Shown: in pieces, positions 23,349-31,601 of the stretch | How the letters are laid out: the number at the start of each line of letters is the position of its first letter | Numbering within the stretch: the stretch's first letter is position 1 | Assembly: GCA_013373515.1 (NCBI GenBank) | Contig: JABXHR010000030.1 | Span: 1 to 34,352 of the forward strand | Direction: 5' to 3' | Length of the DNA stretch: 34,352 bases | Origin: Gammaproteobacteria bacterium | Lineage (GTDB): Bacteria; Pseudomonadota; Gammaproteobacteria; JABXHR01 | Made by a program: the position numbers and the translations under genes | The notes under the pieces: generated by a model | What the model saw: the letters and a program-made list of their open reading frames with translations, nothing else | What the model was told of the DNA's origin: nothing | Database searches by the model: none

Positions 23349-23398
23349 ATCTGGTTAATTGGTGTTTAGCGTCCCAGTGTAGGCACAGTTTATACGTT

Positions 23399-23410
23399 GT
23401 TTTGCAAAAC
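23399..23410. promoter_or_regulatory. 12-base palindrome between L,D-transpeptidase and TolC genes
   Basis: GTTTTGCAAAAC is a perfect palindrome in the divergent promoter region, 51 bases from the transpeptidase start and 146 bases from the TolC start. It may be an operator shared by the two envelope genes. AT-rich palindromes of this length also arise by chance, so support is modest. Confidence 0.35.
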
Positions 23411-23555
23411 ACTTGAAGCGATTCGACGTGTGAGATGGTAAAGTTTCGCAAAGCGATCCCAATCATCATCGTCATCACTGCCGAGCGAGACTCACATTTG
23501 AGCGCTTGGCGACAGCACAGCGGATCATTACCACACATTAATCAGGATATTCATT

Positions 23556-24833
23556 GTGAAACGATTTTCTATCGCCACGCTGAGCCTTGCACTTTCTGCT
23601 GTTATGGCCGCAGGCAGTGCTAATGCATTGACGCTGCTCGATGCATTCGAGCGCGCCAAGCAAAATGATGCAAACTTTGCCGCCGCATTGGATCAGAACA
23701 GAGCGGCTCAAGAGACAATCAATATCGCCAAAGCGGCAAACGGCATCAATGCTTCTCTGAACGTGTCAGGTGGCGGCAACTACAACTTCGACTTGGAAAC
23801 GGACAGCAGGACGTTATCGTCTCGCATTGGTGCGTCGAAATCGCTCTATAGTGCGGTGAATGATCTGCAGATTGAGCAGGCGAAACTATCAGTTGAGAAG
23901 GCGAATTTGTCTTTAGCCAGTGCTGAGCAGTCACTGATGTTCAAGGTGGCCGACGCATATGCGCAGCACCTCAAAGCCAGAGCACAGCTCAGCTCTGCGA
24001 AAGCGGAACGTCGCGCCATCGGGCAGCAGCTCTCTGTCACCCAGGCGCGCTATGAGACGGGCACTGCGGCAGCGGCAGATGTGTCTGATGCGCGTGCTCG
24101 CCGTGATCAATCCAAGGTCAAGGTGATCAGTGCTGAAATCCTAGTGGAGACTACCGCCTCTGCGCTTGCGCAGCTAATTGGTGGTCCTGTCAGTGATCTC
24201 AGCGAAGCCAAAGAAGGTTTCACAATTGACGAAATTGATGGCAGTTTGGACGTCTGGTTGGAAAAGGTTCAATCTAGAACCGACTTTATGGCGGCTCAAT
24301 ACGATGTGGAGATCGCTCAGCTTGACGTGGATTTGGCGGACAAAATTACTCATCCCACCGTCACATTAAACGGCAATATTAGCTCAAACTACAACGATAC
24401 CACTGGACAGGTAATGGACTCGGCTGGCGTGACTGTGGATCTGCAGTGGGTCTTGTTGACCGGTGGACGCGCTCAAGCAGAACTGCGTAGGGCAATCAAT
24501 TCGACTTCCGCAGCCGATAATCAAATGCGCTCTGTCTTAGATGCTGCGGAGCAGCAGGTGCGTCAAGCCTATCTGCGCTCTGAGGCGGACCGTGCCAACA
24601 TCGCTGCGCTTCGATCTGCGCTTAATTCGGCTCGAATTGCACGCGATGCTGCCAAAGCGGGCTATGAAGTGGGGACACGTAGCTCACTTGAATTACTCAA
24701 TGCCATGCAGTCTGTTTATGGTGCGCAAACTCAACTTAGCAATGCGCAGTATGATGCAATCATCAATCGCTTGGCGCTAGAGCAAAGTGTCGGTCAACTC
24801 GATGCGTCAGACCTTGCGAGCTTTTTGAACTAG
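23556..24833 (+). CDS. TolC-family outer membrane efflux protein
   Basis: A 425-residue outer-membrane channel component of type I secretion or tripartite efflux. A signal peptide (MKRFSIATLSLALSAVMAAGSANA) is followed by LTLLDAFERAKQNDANFAAA, the usual TolC opening. Two coiled-coil halves follow, each ending in NxxR/S-like repeats: AKLSVEKANLSLASAEQSLM and ARYETGTAAAADVSDARARR in the first, DAAKAGYEVGTRSSLELLNA in the second, the last being the classic V-G-T-R-S family motif. Length and the alkaline protease-export-like style resemble AprF/TolC members. The GTG start at 23556 has AGGA at 23544-23547. No cognate ATPase or adaptor gene is adjacent. It ends at a bidirectional terminator. Confidence 0.93.
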   Translation: MKRFSIATLSLALSAVMAAGSANALTLLDAFERAKQNDANFAAALDQNRAAQETINIAKAANGINASLNVSGGGNYNFDLETDSRTLSSRIGASKSLYSAVNDLQIEQAKLSVEKANLSLASAEQSLMFKVADAYAQHLKARAQLSSAKAERRAIGQQLSVTQARYETGTAAAADVSDARARRDQSKVKVISAEILVETTASALAQLIGGPVSDLSEAKEGFTIDEIDGSLDVWLEKVQSRTDFMAAQYDVEIAQLDVDLADKITHPTVTLNGNISSNYNDTTGQVMDSAGVTVDLQWVLLTGGRAQAELRRAINSTSAADNQMRSVLDAAEQQVRQAYLRSEADRANIAALRSALNSARIARDAAKAGYEVGTRSSLELLNAMQSVYGAQTQLSNAQYDAIINRLALEQSVGQLDASDLASFLN

Positions 24834-24860
24834 AAAATATTTCAGACAGCACAAACAAAA

Positions 24861-24885
24861 AGCGGCCACTTGGGCCGCTTTTTTT
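24861..24885 (+). terminator. bidirectional intrinsic terminator between TolC and OprI-like genes
   Basis: Perfect seven-base stem AGCGGCC / GGCCGCT with a five-base loop, seven Ts on the plus-strand side and an A-run on the other side, so it can stop both converging transcripts. Confidence 0.95.
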
Positions 24886-24897
24886 ACGAGTACAATT

Positions 24898-25149
24898 TTA
24901 TTTGTACATCGACTTCTTAAACATACGGTCGAGGCGCTCAGTGTTGGCGTCGGCTTTCGCTTGCGCCGCCTGTGCAGCGTACTCAGCTTGCTGAGCAGAA
25001 GCTGCCGCAGCTTGTGCTGAAGCCGCAGCTTGTTGTGCTGCAGCCGTGGCTTCTGCAATCTGTGCTTCGAGTGACATCATCGCTTCGTTGTTGGTGTTGG
25101 CGCAGCCGGCCAAGACGACAAGTGATGCGACCGCAATTAATTTTTTCAT
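24898..25149 (-). CDS. OprI/Lpp-like alanine-zipper outer membrane lipoprotein
   Basis: An 83-residue lipoprotein. The signal MKKLIAVASLVVLAGC has a lipobox ending at Cys16. The mature chain is an uninterrupted alanine-rich heptad helix (about 25-68, for example AAAQQAAASAQAAAAS), then TERLDRMFKKSMYK. This matches OprI of Pseudomonas and Lpp of enterics: a trimeric helical spacer with a C-terminal lysine that can be joined to peptidoglycan. ATG 25149 follows GAGGGA. The gene begins 11 bases after the stop of a YkuD-domain enzyme, a notable pairing, because YkuD enzymes attach or detach such lipoproteins. Confidence 0.9.
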   Translation of the reverse strand: MKKLIAVASLVVLAGCANTNNEAMMSLEAQIAEATAAAQQAAASAQAAAASAQQAEYAAQAAQAKADANTERLDRMFKKSMYK

Positions 25150-25160
25150 AGTGGTTTCCC

Positions 25161-25700
25161 TCAAGGTTCAATAATGACTTTCATGCCTGGTCGAGCCAGA
25201 CGTGCCAGTGTGTTGATTTGTTCATTGGTCAGTGCAACGCAGCCCTGAGTCCAATTGTATTGACGATGGATTTTGATATCTCCCCGGCCAAGGCCGTGGA
25301 TGCCGATGTGCCCGCCCAAAGCGGTAGTTTGTGGCGGCACCTTACCTTGATCATGCGCTGTTTTGATATTTATCCAAGTGTTTTGGTCGATTATGCCGGC
25401 ACGCAAGCCACGCGTCGCGTCTTCCATGTTTGGATAATTCAGTGCAATGAAAGTGTTGAATTTCGCACTCCCTCGTACTTGCGTAATACGATACTCCCCA
25501 GCAGGCGTAATGTCATCACCCATCGCAAGCTTGTCTTGTACCCCACGTAAACCAAACGCTACCTGATCAAATTGTTGAATAATTTGCCCATTATCGATGA
25601 CGTAAACGCTGCTGTCGCGCTGGCTTACTTTGAGGTAGCGCTCGGCATGTGCTGGATTGATAAACAGCAATGCGAGCACAATAACGAGAAGGCGATTCAT
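25161..25700 (-). CDS. small YkuD-domain L,D-transpeptidase (YafK/DpaA-like group)
   Basis: A 179-residue periplasmic protein: signal peptide MNRLLVIVLALLFINPAHA, then a YkuD domain alone, without LysM. The catalytic region reads HIGIHGLGRGD (His135) and YNWTQGCVALTN, with Cys154 in a T-x-G-C version of the usual S-x-G-C motif. The segment FIALNYPNMEDATRG is close to the F-P-N-x-x-D-x-x-x-G block of COG3034 proteins (YafK/DpaA), some of which cut the lipoprotein-murein bond rather than make it. The start at 25700 gives a clean signal; the ribosome-binding site is weak and longer starts exist. It precedes the OprI-like gene by 11 bases. Confidence 0.87.
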   Translation of the reverse strand: MNRLLVIVLALLFINPAHAERYLKVSQRDSSVYVIDNGQIIQQFDQVAFGLRGVQDKLAMGDDITPAGEYRITQVRGSAKFNTFIALNYPNMEDATRGLRAGIIDQNTWINIKTAHDQGKVPPQTTALGGHIGIHGLGRGDIKIHRQYNWTQGCVALTNEQINTLARLARPGMKVIIEP

Positions 25701-25731
25701 GGTGCTTTTGGTGAACAAGTTTGGCAATAGT

Positions 25732-26304
25732 TTAGCTGAGCTCACGCCAGTTTCTCGAAAAGTGACTGGATAAAAATTGCATTTGATCGCTTCGAATTCG
25801 TTTGCTGTTAATCAGTGCTAAATATTCCGCTCGGTTTGGACGGTAGGGCACTGCGAGCAATTGCATTCCAGCCTCCTCGGGTGTTTTGTTGCTTTTGATT
25901 TGGTTACAGCGTTTGCAGGCTGAAATCACATTGGTCCAATTGTGCTTGCCCCCTCGGGACACTGGCACAATGTGGTCGAGGGTAAGTTCTTTAAAACTCA
26001 ATTGATCGCCGCAGTACATGCACAAGTGTTGATCGCGCATGAAGACCGTTCTGCGGCTGAGTGTCGGGGTGGTTTGGTGGCCACGATGGATGGTGCCCGT
26101 TGAGGCAATAATGCCCGGCAATTGCAGTTTGGTTTGCAAGCCGGTCATCCGGTTACGGCCACCGCAAATTTCCATAATGGGCTCGCCGATGCTCCACGCA
26201 ATTTTGTCGCGGGCATACAGGCAGGCGGCATCTTCCCAATTTAGCCATTCGATGGGAGCGCCGCCGATATTAAGCCGAAGAATACTCAGTTTGCTCTGGT
26301 TCAT
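25732..26304 (-). CDS. HNH endonuclease family protein
   Basis: A 190-residue protein with a C-terminal HNH nuclease fold: zinc-finger pairs LCMYCGDQL (Cys95, Cys98) and SACKRCNQIKSNKTP (Cys130, Cys133), enclosing LDHIVPVSRGGKHNWTNVI with the catalytic His111 and the conserved Asn residues. The N-terminal half has the segment NIGGAPIEWLNWEDAACLYARDKIAW, typical of the chromosomal HNH family widespread in gammaproteobacteria and cyanobacteria; these are not obviously mobile. The role is unknown, possibly DNA repair or processing. ATG 26304 follows GGGAGG. It is the first gene of the run leading to the YkuD and OprI-like genes, with a 31-base gap. Confidence 0.92.
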   Translation of the reverse strand: MNQSKLSILRLNIGGAPIEWLNWEDAACLYARDKIAWSIGEPIMEICGGRNRMTGLQTKLQLPGIIASTGTIHRGHQTTPTLSRRTVFMRDQHLCMYCGDQLSFKELTLDHIVPVSRGGKHNWTNVISACKRCNQIKSNKTPEEAGMQLLAVPYRPNRAEYLALINSKRIRSDQMQFLSSHFSRNWRELS

Positions 26305-26455
26305 TCAGTTCGCCTCCCATGCCAATGGTGTCTAAATTTTTAGCACAGGTCAATTGACAGAGTATGACAGCGAGGCAAGTAGGGATTGATTCAAGGCAAA
26401 AAAACAGCTTACTCGCTGGCAAGCTGCGGATCAGCAACTAGGCTATTACGTCAGA

Positions 26456-27223
26456 ATGATTAAATTAGAGAAACAACTTAACACGCCGTTGTGGACGCTG
26501 ATGCCAAGCCTGATCATTTTGGGCTATTTGGGATTGGCCTATCCGCAGTGGTGGCTTGAGCGACACTTGGTCTGGCTGTGGATTCTTGGGTTTGCGGCTC
26601 TAGCATCATGTTTAATTTGGGAAAGATCGGGGCCGCGCAAGTTAATGACCGATTTGAGACTTCTGCTAACCACGCCTCGCCTCGATGTGATTTCGTTGTT
26701 GACCCAGTTGTTGCACCTCGCCGAGATCTCGCGCCGCGCTGGCCTGAGTAAGATGTCTGAACTCAAAGCAAACTGGCGACCGCTGCAAGATGCTGGGGTA
26801 TTTATCGCTGCGGCGACCCCGACCGATGAAATTCGCGAGCATCGGCAGCGCTTGATTTCGCAAAATCAGCAGCGCTTTGACGATGTGTTCCGTCGATTGG
26901 CAGAAGTGGCGTTGATGATTGCGATCGCAGGCACGCTGTTTGAAGTGGGGGCGGATAGAATTGAAGGGCGCAGCGATTTGGCCTTTATCGAGCACTGGGT
27001 GTGGGTGATGCCAATTTTGGCGCTTTATATCATGGCAAAAATTGCGCTGGCCAACGAAAATCTGGCCATTGAGCTGACCTATGAGGCGACCGAGTCTTTG
27101 CTTAAGAACAACTCCAGTGCTGCTGTGTTCCAAGCGCTAATCCCCATTTTGCCCAAGCGGACGCATCGAAAGTTTGTGTCGCTTTATTCTGAGTTGGTTG
27201 CATTGGAGCAGGGCCATGTTTAG
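26456..27223 (+). CDS. inner membrane protein, distant MotA/ExbB-like layout
   Basis: A 255-residue membrane protein of uncertain family. Two N-terminal helices (about 13-31 and 38-56) are followed by a cytoplasmic region LLTQLLHLAEISRRAGLSKMSELK, then two more hydrophobic segments (about 150-165 and 180-200) and a charged tail. The arrangement, two helices, a cytoplasmic loop with LAEISRRAGL, then two helices, is reminiscent of MotA (which has LAExARKxGL), but the MotA Pro and channel residues are not clear, so the assignment is tentative. It has no strong ribosome-binding site. Its stop overlaps the start of the PilZ gene by eight bases, so the two are coupled. Confidence 0.75.
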   Translation: MIKLEKQLNTPLWTLMPSLIILGYLGLAYPQWWLERHLVWLWILGFAALASCLIWERSGPRKLMTDLRLLLTTPRLDVISLLTQLLHLAEISRRAGLSKMSELKANWRPLQDAGVFIAAATPTDEIREHRQRLISQNQQRFDDVFRRLAEVALMIAIAGTLFEVGADRIEGRSDLAFIEHWVWVMPILALYIMAKIALANENLAIELTYEATESLLKNNSSAAVFQALIPILPKRTHRKFVSLYSELVALEQGHV

Positions 27224-27605
27224 GTCGCGTTCGGTCGAAATCGAGTTTCCGACAGAGCCACTGCGTCGGTATTTTCGGATACCAACGGCGATTGGATTGG
27301 CCCCAATGGCAGAACTCGATGGAGAGTTTGTCGATGTGGTGGATTTTGGTGCGGGTGGTGTTTCGCTATTTGGCGAGGGGCACACCGACGAGCAAGCGTA
27401 TTCGTTTTTAATGGCATTGGACGATGGGCCCACCATCGCCTGCCAAGTGCGCAAGGTCGAGGAGTCTGATGGATTTAGCCGATACTGCTTTGTCGATTTG
27501 TCGGCGCAAGATCGTGAGACGCTGCATCTGTATGTGCTGGAGTGCCAAAAAGTGTTAATCAATCATTTACAATATCGGGCTGTTCACGAGCATTTGCTGC
27601 CCTAG
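27216..27605 (+). CDS. PilZ domain protein
   Basis: A 129-residue cytoplasmic protein matching a PilZ domain, the cyclic-di-GMP-binding beta barrel. The N-terminal arginine motif is RRYFR (Arg17-x-x-x-Arg21), followed 22 residues later by DFGAGGVSLF (Asp43, Gly48), the D-x-S/A-x-x-G motif with Gly in place of Ser. Both parts needed for dinucleotide contact are thus close to standard, but the substitution may weaken binding. ATG 27216 lies inside the end of the upstream membrane protein gene and follows GGAGCAGGG. A function in motility, surface polysaccharide or the neighbouring membrane protein is possible. Confidence 0.83.
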   Translation: MFRSRSVEIEFPTEPLRRYFRIPTAIGLAPMAELDGEFVDVVDFGAGGVSLFGEGHTDEQAYSFLMALDDGPTIACQVRKVEESDGFSRYCFVDLSAQDRETLHLYVLECQKVLINHLQYRAVHEHLLP

Positions 27606-27619
27606 GTACAGTCTTAATC

Positions 27620-28708
27620 ATGTCAAACTTGGTGTTGTCTCGCCTCAATCAAGCGGTCGCTTCTGGGAATCTGGTTGCTGACTCCGCACAGAGTCAATTG
27701 GCGCAGTGTTTGGATGCGCTATACACCCGCTTAGTTGCGCCAGTTGCGCCTTTGTCAATGTGGCAAAAATTGCGAGGTGTCAAGCCTGAGACCGTTAAAG
27801 GCCTTTATATCCAGGGCGAAGTTGGTCGAGGTAAAACACTGCTATGCGACTGGTTTATCGAGGCTTATCGCGATGAACTGGCCATTGAACGCCAGCATTT
27901 TCATCGCTTTATGGAAAGCATTCACAACGAGCTTCGCCTGCTGGGTAACGTTGCTGATCCACTGCCAAAGATTTCGCAAAAGTGGGCGTCGTCGGTCAAG
28001 CTATTGGTGCTCGATGAGATGCAAGTCAATGACATCACCGATGCAATGTTGATGGCGGGACTGTTTGAGTGTTTGTTTGACGCCGGTGTGGTGCTACTGA
28101 CCACCAGTAATTTGTTACCCAATCAGCTCTATCGCAACGGTCTGCAACGCGAGCGTTTTTTGCCTTGTATTGCATTGTTTGAATCACAATGCGAGGTGCA
28201 TCAACTCGGCGATGGTGACGATTATCGGCGCCGGGCTTTGGTACAAGCGGGTGTGAGCATTGTTGGGGATAATGCTGCGATTGCCGAGTTTGCAGCGCAG
28301 AGTTTCGAGGGGCTATCAAACGTCAAACCCACGCCTTCGAGCATTGAATTATTTAACCGAACGCTTGCCTGCCAAGGCGTCTCAAATCAAGCCATTTACT
28401 TTCGCTTTGAGCAGATCTGCAAAGGTCAGCGTGCGGCGAAAGACTATGTTGAGTTGGCGATGATTTATCCGACATTGATTTTGGCACCAGTGTCGCCGAT
28501 GACCGATTCGGAGCTAGATCCGTTGCGACGCTTTATCAATCTCGTCGATTCGCTGTACGATCATGGCAGCAAACTTGTGATTGGTAGTACCGTGCCGATT
28601 GATCAGCTTTATCAGGGTGAGCGGATGGCGTTTGAGTTCCAGCGCTGTTTGAGTCGTTTGGTTGAAATGCAGAGCGAAGATTATTTGCATCGCTCACACC
28701 GTAGTTGA
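27620..28708 (+). CDS. zapE: ZapE (AFG1-like) cell-division ATPase
   Basis: A 362-residue AAA+-type ATPase of the AFG1/ZapE family, in E. coli a Z-ring-associated division protein. Visible features are [20 protein letters not shown], Walker A GEVGRGKT (66-73), the HFHRFM segment with MESIHNELR, Walker [18 protein letters not shown] (about 127-143), sensor 1 [20 protein letters not shown] and the C-terminal LYHG-equivalent [16 protein letters not shown] 27620 is preferred over upstream in-frame codons because it matches the family N-terminus; the ribosome-binding site is weak. The stop TGA (28706-28708) is followed eight bases later by kdsA, so they are one operon. Confidence 0.94.
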   Translation: MSNLVLSRLNQAVASGNLVADSAQSQLAQCLDALYTRLVAPVAPLSMWQKLRGVKPETVKGLYIQGEVGRGKTLLCDWFIEAYRDELAIERQHFHRFMESIHNELRLLGNVADPLPKISQKWASSVKLLVLDEMQVNDITDAMLMAGLFECLFDAGVVLLTTSNLLPNQLYRNGLQRERFLPCIALFESQCEVHQLGDGDDYRRRALVQAGVSIVGDNAAIAEFAAQSFEGLSNVKPTPSSIELFNRTLACQGVSNQAIYFRFEQICKGQRAAKDYVELAMIYPTLILAPVSPMTDSELDPLRRFINLVDSLYDHGSKLVIGSTVPIDQLYQGERMAFEFQRCLSRLVEMQSEDYLHRSHRS

Positions 28709-28716
28709 GGAAGCTT

Positions 28717-29517
28717 ATGTTTACACCGTTTTCAAATGAAGGGCGATTTAGCCTGATTGCTGGCCCTTGTGTGGTTGAGTCAGAGGCGCTGGTGATGCAG
28801 ATCGCCGAGCACATGGTGACGTTGTGCCAGTCGCTCGGGATCAATTATGTGTTCAAAGCGAGCTACGACAAAGCTAACCGCACCAGTGCCAGTGCATTTC
28901 GTGGGCCGGGTATCGAGTCGGGGCTGCGCATTTTGGAAAAGGTTCGTGACACTTACCAAGTCCCCGTGCTGACCGATGTGCATGAGGATTCTCCGCTCGA
29001 TGAAGTCGCCTCGGTGGTCGATGTGCTACAAACGCCGGCGTTTTTGGTTCGCCAGACCAACTTTATCCAAAATGTCGCTCGTCAGGGTAAGCCGATGAAT
29101 GTCAAAAAAGGGCAGTTTCAAGCACCTTGGGACATGCCGCCGGTGGTTGAAAAATGCCGCGCGGTAGGCAATGACCAAGTCATGCTTTGCGATAGAGGCA
29201 CATCCTTTGGCTACAACACACTGATCAGCGATATGCGTGGGCTCGAGATCATGAAGCAAACTGGCTGCCCAGTGGTATTTGATGCGACGCACTCGGTACA
29301 GCAGCCGGGTGGCCAAGGCACGTCAAGCGGTGGGCAGCGTGAGTTTGTGCCCACATTGGCACGTGCTGCGGTGGCCGTCGGGGTGGCAGGCGTGTTTATG
29401 GAGACGCATCCCGATCCGGACAGCGCGCTTTCAGATGGCCCAAATATGGTGCCATTGGCTGACGTCGAAGCGTTACTGCGTACCCTGGTTGCTATCGATC
29501 AAGCGGTTAAGCCCTAA
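28717..29517 (+). CDS. kdsA: 3-deoxy-8-phosphooctulonate synthase
   Basis: A 266-residue cytoplasmic enzyme that condenses phosphoenolpyruvate with arabinose 5-phosphate to Kdo-8-phosphate for lipopolysaccharide. The family motifs are all present: [80 protein letters not shown] and [17 protein letters not shown]. Asn is found at the metal-site position in YDKANRTS, which indicates the metal-independent class, like E. coli KdsA. ATG 28717 has GAGG at 28707-28710 close to the zapE stop. It is somewhat shorter than the E. coli protein (284), and the end overlaps the convergent MarC gene by four bases. Confidence 0.97.
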   Translation: MFTPFSNEGRFSLIAGPCVVESEALVMQIAEHMVTLCQSLGINYVFKASYDKANRTSASAFRGPGIESGLRILEKVRDTYQVPVLTDVHEDSPLDEVASVVDVLQTPAFLVRQTNFIQNVARQGKPMNVKKGQFQAPWDMPPVVEKCRAVGNDQVMLCDRGTSFGYNTLISDMRGLEIMKQTGCPVVFDATHSVQQPGGQGTSSGGQREFVPTLARAAVAVGVAGVFMETHPDPDSALSDGPNMVPLADVEALLRTLVAIDQAVKP

Positions 29518-30143
29518 CGCCCACTCGCCGCAAAGAATACGGTATCGACATAGTTTGCGATGCCGTTGAGCAGCATCTGCACTGCGAGTAGAAGCAGCAA
29601 CATTCCCATGAGTCGCTCCAGCGCACGAACAAAGCGGGTGCCAAGGCGATCGACAAAGTAGGGTGAGGCGACAACGATCGCCGTGCTTAGTCCCCATGCC
29701 ATCAATAGCGCGACGAGTGTTCCCGCGAGCCCAAGGTGACTGCCAGAGCTTTGGACCATTACCACTGCCATGGCAGATGGGCCTGCGATCATGGGGATGG
29801 CAATGGGCACAATCATCGGGTCTTCAAATTCTTCTTCTTCATTGAGTTGGCGACGTCCGGGAAATACCATTTGAATGGCGATGACCAGCAACAGTGTGCC
29901 ACCGGCGATGTTGAGGCTCGACGAGCTAAGACCCAGTGTGTCCATCACTTTTTCACCGCCGATGGTGAAAAGCCCAAGGATGATCAGACCGATCACCGAC
30001 TCGCGCAATAGGGTAAGTGCGCGTTGCTTTGGTGGCTGCGCTTTTAGGAGCGCGTTAAACACCGGAATGTTGCCAAACGGGTCGACAATGAAAAACAGCA
30101 CCACAGCGGCAGCGCTAATGGCGGCCCAATCGAATATCATCAT
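29514..30143 (-). CDS. MarC family integral membrane protein
   Basis: A 209-residue inner-membrane protein of the MarC/NAAT family with about six helices. Family markers include the opening [25 protein letters not shown], the [26 protein letters not shown] segment and the [19 protein letters not shown] block, a family hallmark. Despite its name MarC has no proven role in antibiotic resistance; some relatives move amino acids. The start ATG overlaps the stop of trhP (ATGA-like junction at 30140-30143), so the genes are coupled. Confidence 0.93.
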   Translation of the reverse strand: MMIFDWAAISAAAVVLFFIVDPFGNIPVFNALLKAQPPKQRALTLLRESVIGLIILGLFTIGGEKVMDTLGLSSSSLNIAGGTLLLVIAIQMVFPGRRQLNEEEEFEDPMIVPIAIPMIAGPSAMAVVMVQSSGSHLGLAGTLVALLMAWGLSTAIVVASPYFVDRLGTRFVRALERLMGMLLLLLAVQMLLNGIANYVDTVFFAASGR

Positions 30144-31504
30144 TTCGGTAAGTCTCGCAATAACAGGCTAAAGTCGTCGACTTGGGCTTCAACATGAATG
30201 GGAATGGTGACCACGTGGCCGGAGCCCTTGGCGTCGGTGATGGATTCGCCTTTGGCGTTGGTCATTGCATCGACGGTAAATCGATGATTGCCTGCCGGCG
30301 TCATCAACTCGACCGTATCGCCGACGCAGAATTTGTTTTTTACGGCGATGGTGATGCTGGTGTCTGTGTGCGCAGAAATATCGCCCACATACTGCTGGCG
30401 AGTTGGGGTAGAGGCCCCTTTCTCGTAGTTTTGGTATTCCTCGGGCAGGTGGCGTCGGTAGAAGCCCTCGGTGTAGCCACGATTGGCCAGCGATTCGAGC
30501 TCATCCATCAGCCGCATATCGAAGGGGCGACCCGCAACGGCATCATCAATGGCTTTTCGATAGGCTTGTGTGGTGCGTGCCACGTAGAAATAGGTTTTGG
30601 TGCGGCCCTCAATTTTTAAGGAATCCATGCCCATCTTGGTGAGCGCCTCGACGTGCTGTACGGCGCGAAGATCTTTTGAGTTCATGATGTAGGTGCCGTG
30701 CTCGTCTTCGTACGCGGGCATTAACTCACCGGGGCGGGTTTCTTCTTCGAGCAGGACAGGCGCGACTTCATCAAGATCGTTCGCAGCGTTGCCGGGGCTC
30801 CATAGCGCTGCGTTAGCTTGTGTGGTTGCCTCGGCGTTGGCGGCGGCGACTTTGACCAAATCGCCGCTGTCGTCAGTATCGGTTTGATGGACGTCGTACT
30901 TCCAGCGGCAGGTGTTGGTGCACGTGCCTTGGTTAGGATCGCGATGGCTCATGTAACCCGACAGCAGGCAGCGGCCAGAGTAGGCGATACACAAGGCACC
31001 ATGAACGAACACTTCCAGCTCCATCTCGGGCACATTGGCTTTGATCTCCGCGATCTCTTCGAGTGACAGTTCGCGAGATAGGATGACGCGGCTTAGCCCC
31101 ATGCGCCGCCAAAATTCGACCGAGGCATAGTTGACCGCATTGGCCTGCACCGAGAGATGCACCGGCATATCTGGCCAACGGTCGCGCACCATCATGATCA
31201 GACCGGGGTCACTCATAATGAGCGCGTCCGGGTTCATGTCGATGACTGGCTCTAAATCGCGCAGGTAGGTTTTGATTTTGGCGTTGTGCGGGTTGATGTT
31301 GGAGGCGAGGTAGAATTTTTTGCCCAACGCATGCGCTTCGGCGATGGCATCGGCAATGACTTCGTGCTTGCTAAATTCATTGTTGCGCACGCGCAGTGAA
31401 TAGCGAGGCTGGCCAGCGTAGACTGCATCTGCACCATAGGCGAAGGCAAAACGCATGTTTTTTCGACTGCCTGCAGGCGCGAGGAGTTCGGGGATTTTGA
31501 CCAT
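30140..31504 (-). CDS. trhP: prephenate-dependent tRNA uridine(34) hydroxylase TrhP (YegQ), U32 family
   Basis: A 454-residue U32-family enzyme that hydroxylates uridine 34 of tRNAs on the way to cmo5U/mo5U, using prephenate. It carries ELLAPAGSRKNMRFAFAYGADAVY, NNEFSKHEVIADAIAEAH, VHGALCIAYSGRCLLSGYMS, GTCTNTCRW with the cluster-type cysteines, and EDEHGTYIMNSKDLRAVQH, all as in E. coli YegQ, then a C-terminal OB-like domain with VKNKFCVGDTVELMTP. ATG 31504 (MVKIPELLAP) fits the family; a GTG nine codons earlier would lie almost on a TATACT hexamer at 31534-31539 that could be a -10. Its stop overlaps the MarC gene start. Confidence 0.94.
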   Translation of the reverse strand: MVKIPELLAPAGSRKNMRFAFAYGADAVYAGQPRYSLRVRNNEFSKHEVIADAIAEAHALGKKFYLASNINPHNAKIKTYLRDLEPVIDMNPDALIMSDPGLIMMVRDRWPDMPVHLSVQANAVNYASVEFWRRMGLSRVILSRELSLEEIAEIKANVPEMELEVFVHGALCIAYSGRCLLSGYMSHRDPNQGTCTNTCRWKYDVHQTDTDDSGDLVKVAAANAEATTQANAALWSPGNAANDLDEVAPVLLEEETRPGELMPAYEDEHGTYIMNSKDLRAVQHVEALTKMGMDSLKIEGRTKTYFYVARTTQAYRKAIDDAVAGRPFDMRLMDELESLANRGYTEGFYRRHLPEEYQNYEKGASTPTRQQYVGDISAHTDTSITIAVKNKFCVGDTVELMTPAGNHRFTVDAMTNAKGESITDAKGSGHVVTIPIHVEAQVDDFSLLLRDLPK

Positions 31505-31576
31505 GAGCAACGAAGTGGAATGAAAAGCCACATAGTATACGACTGAGGGCGGTTTACAGCCAGATGTAGCGAGAGA

Positions 31577-31601
31577 TCAGTGCTGTGCTAGACAGCGCTG
31601 A
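31577..31601 (-). other. hairpin at the stop of the degenerate EAL gene
   Basis: Ten-base stem TCAGTGCTGT / ACAGCGCTGA (one G-U pair) with a five-base loop containing the TAG stop codon. On the minus strand no T-run follows, so it is not a standard terminator; it may stabilise the 3' end. Confidence 0.55.

Noticed and set aside
24961-25063. Alanine-codon repeats as a microsatellite or CRISPR-like array
   Set aside because: They encode the heptad helix of the OprI-like lipoprotein and show no regular spacer structure.
25732-26304. HNH nuclease as a sign of a group I/II intron or mobile element
   Set aside because: No intron structure, reverse transcriptase or terminal repeats flank it, and the sequence fits a widespread chromosomal HNH family.
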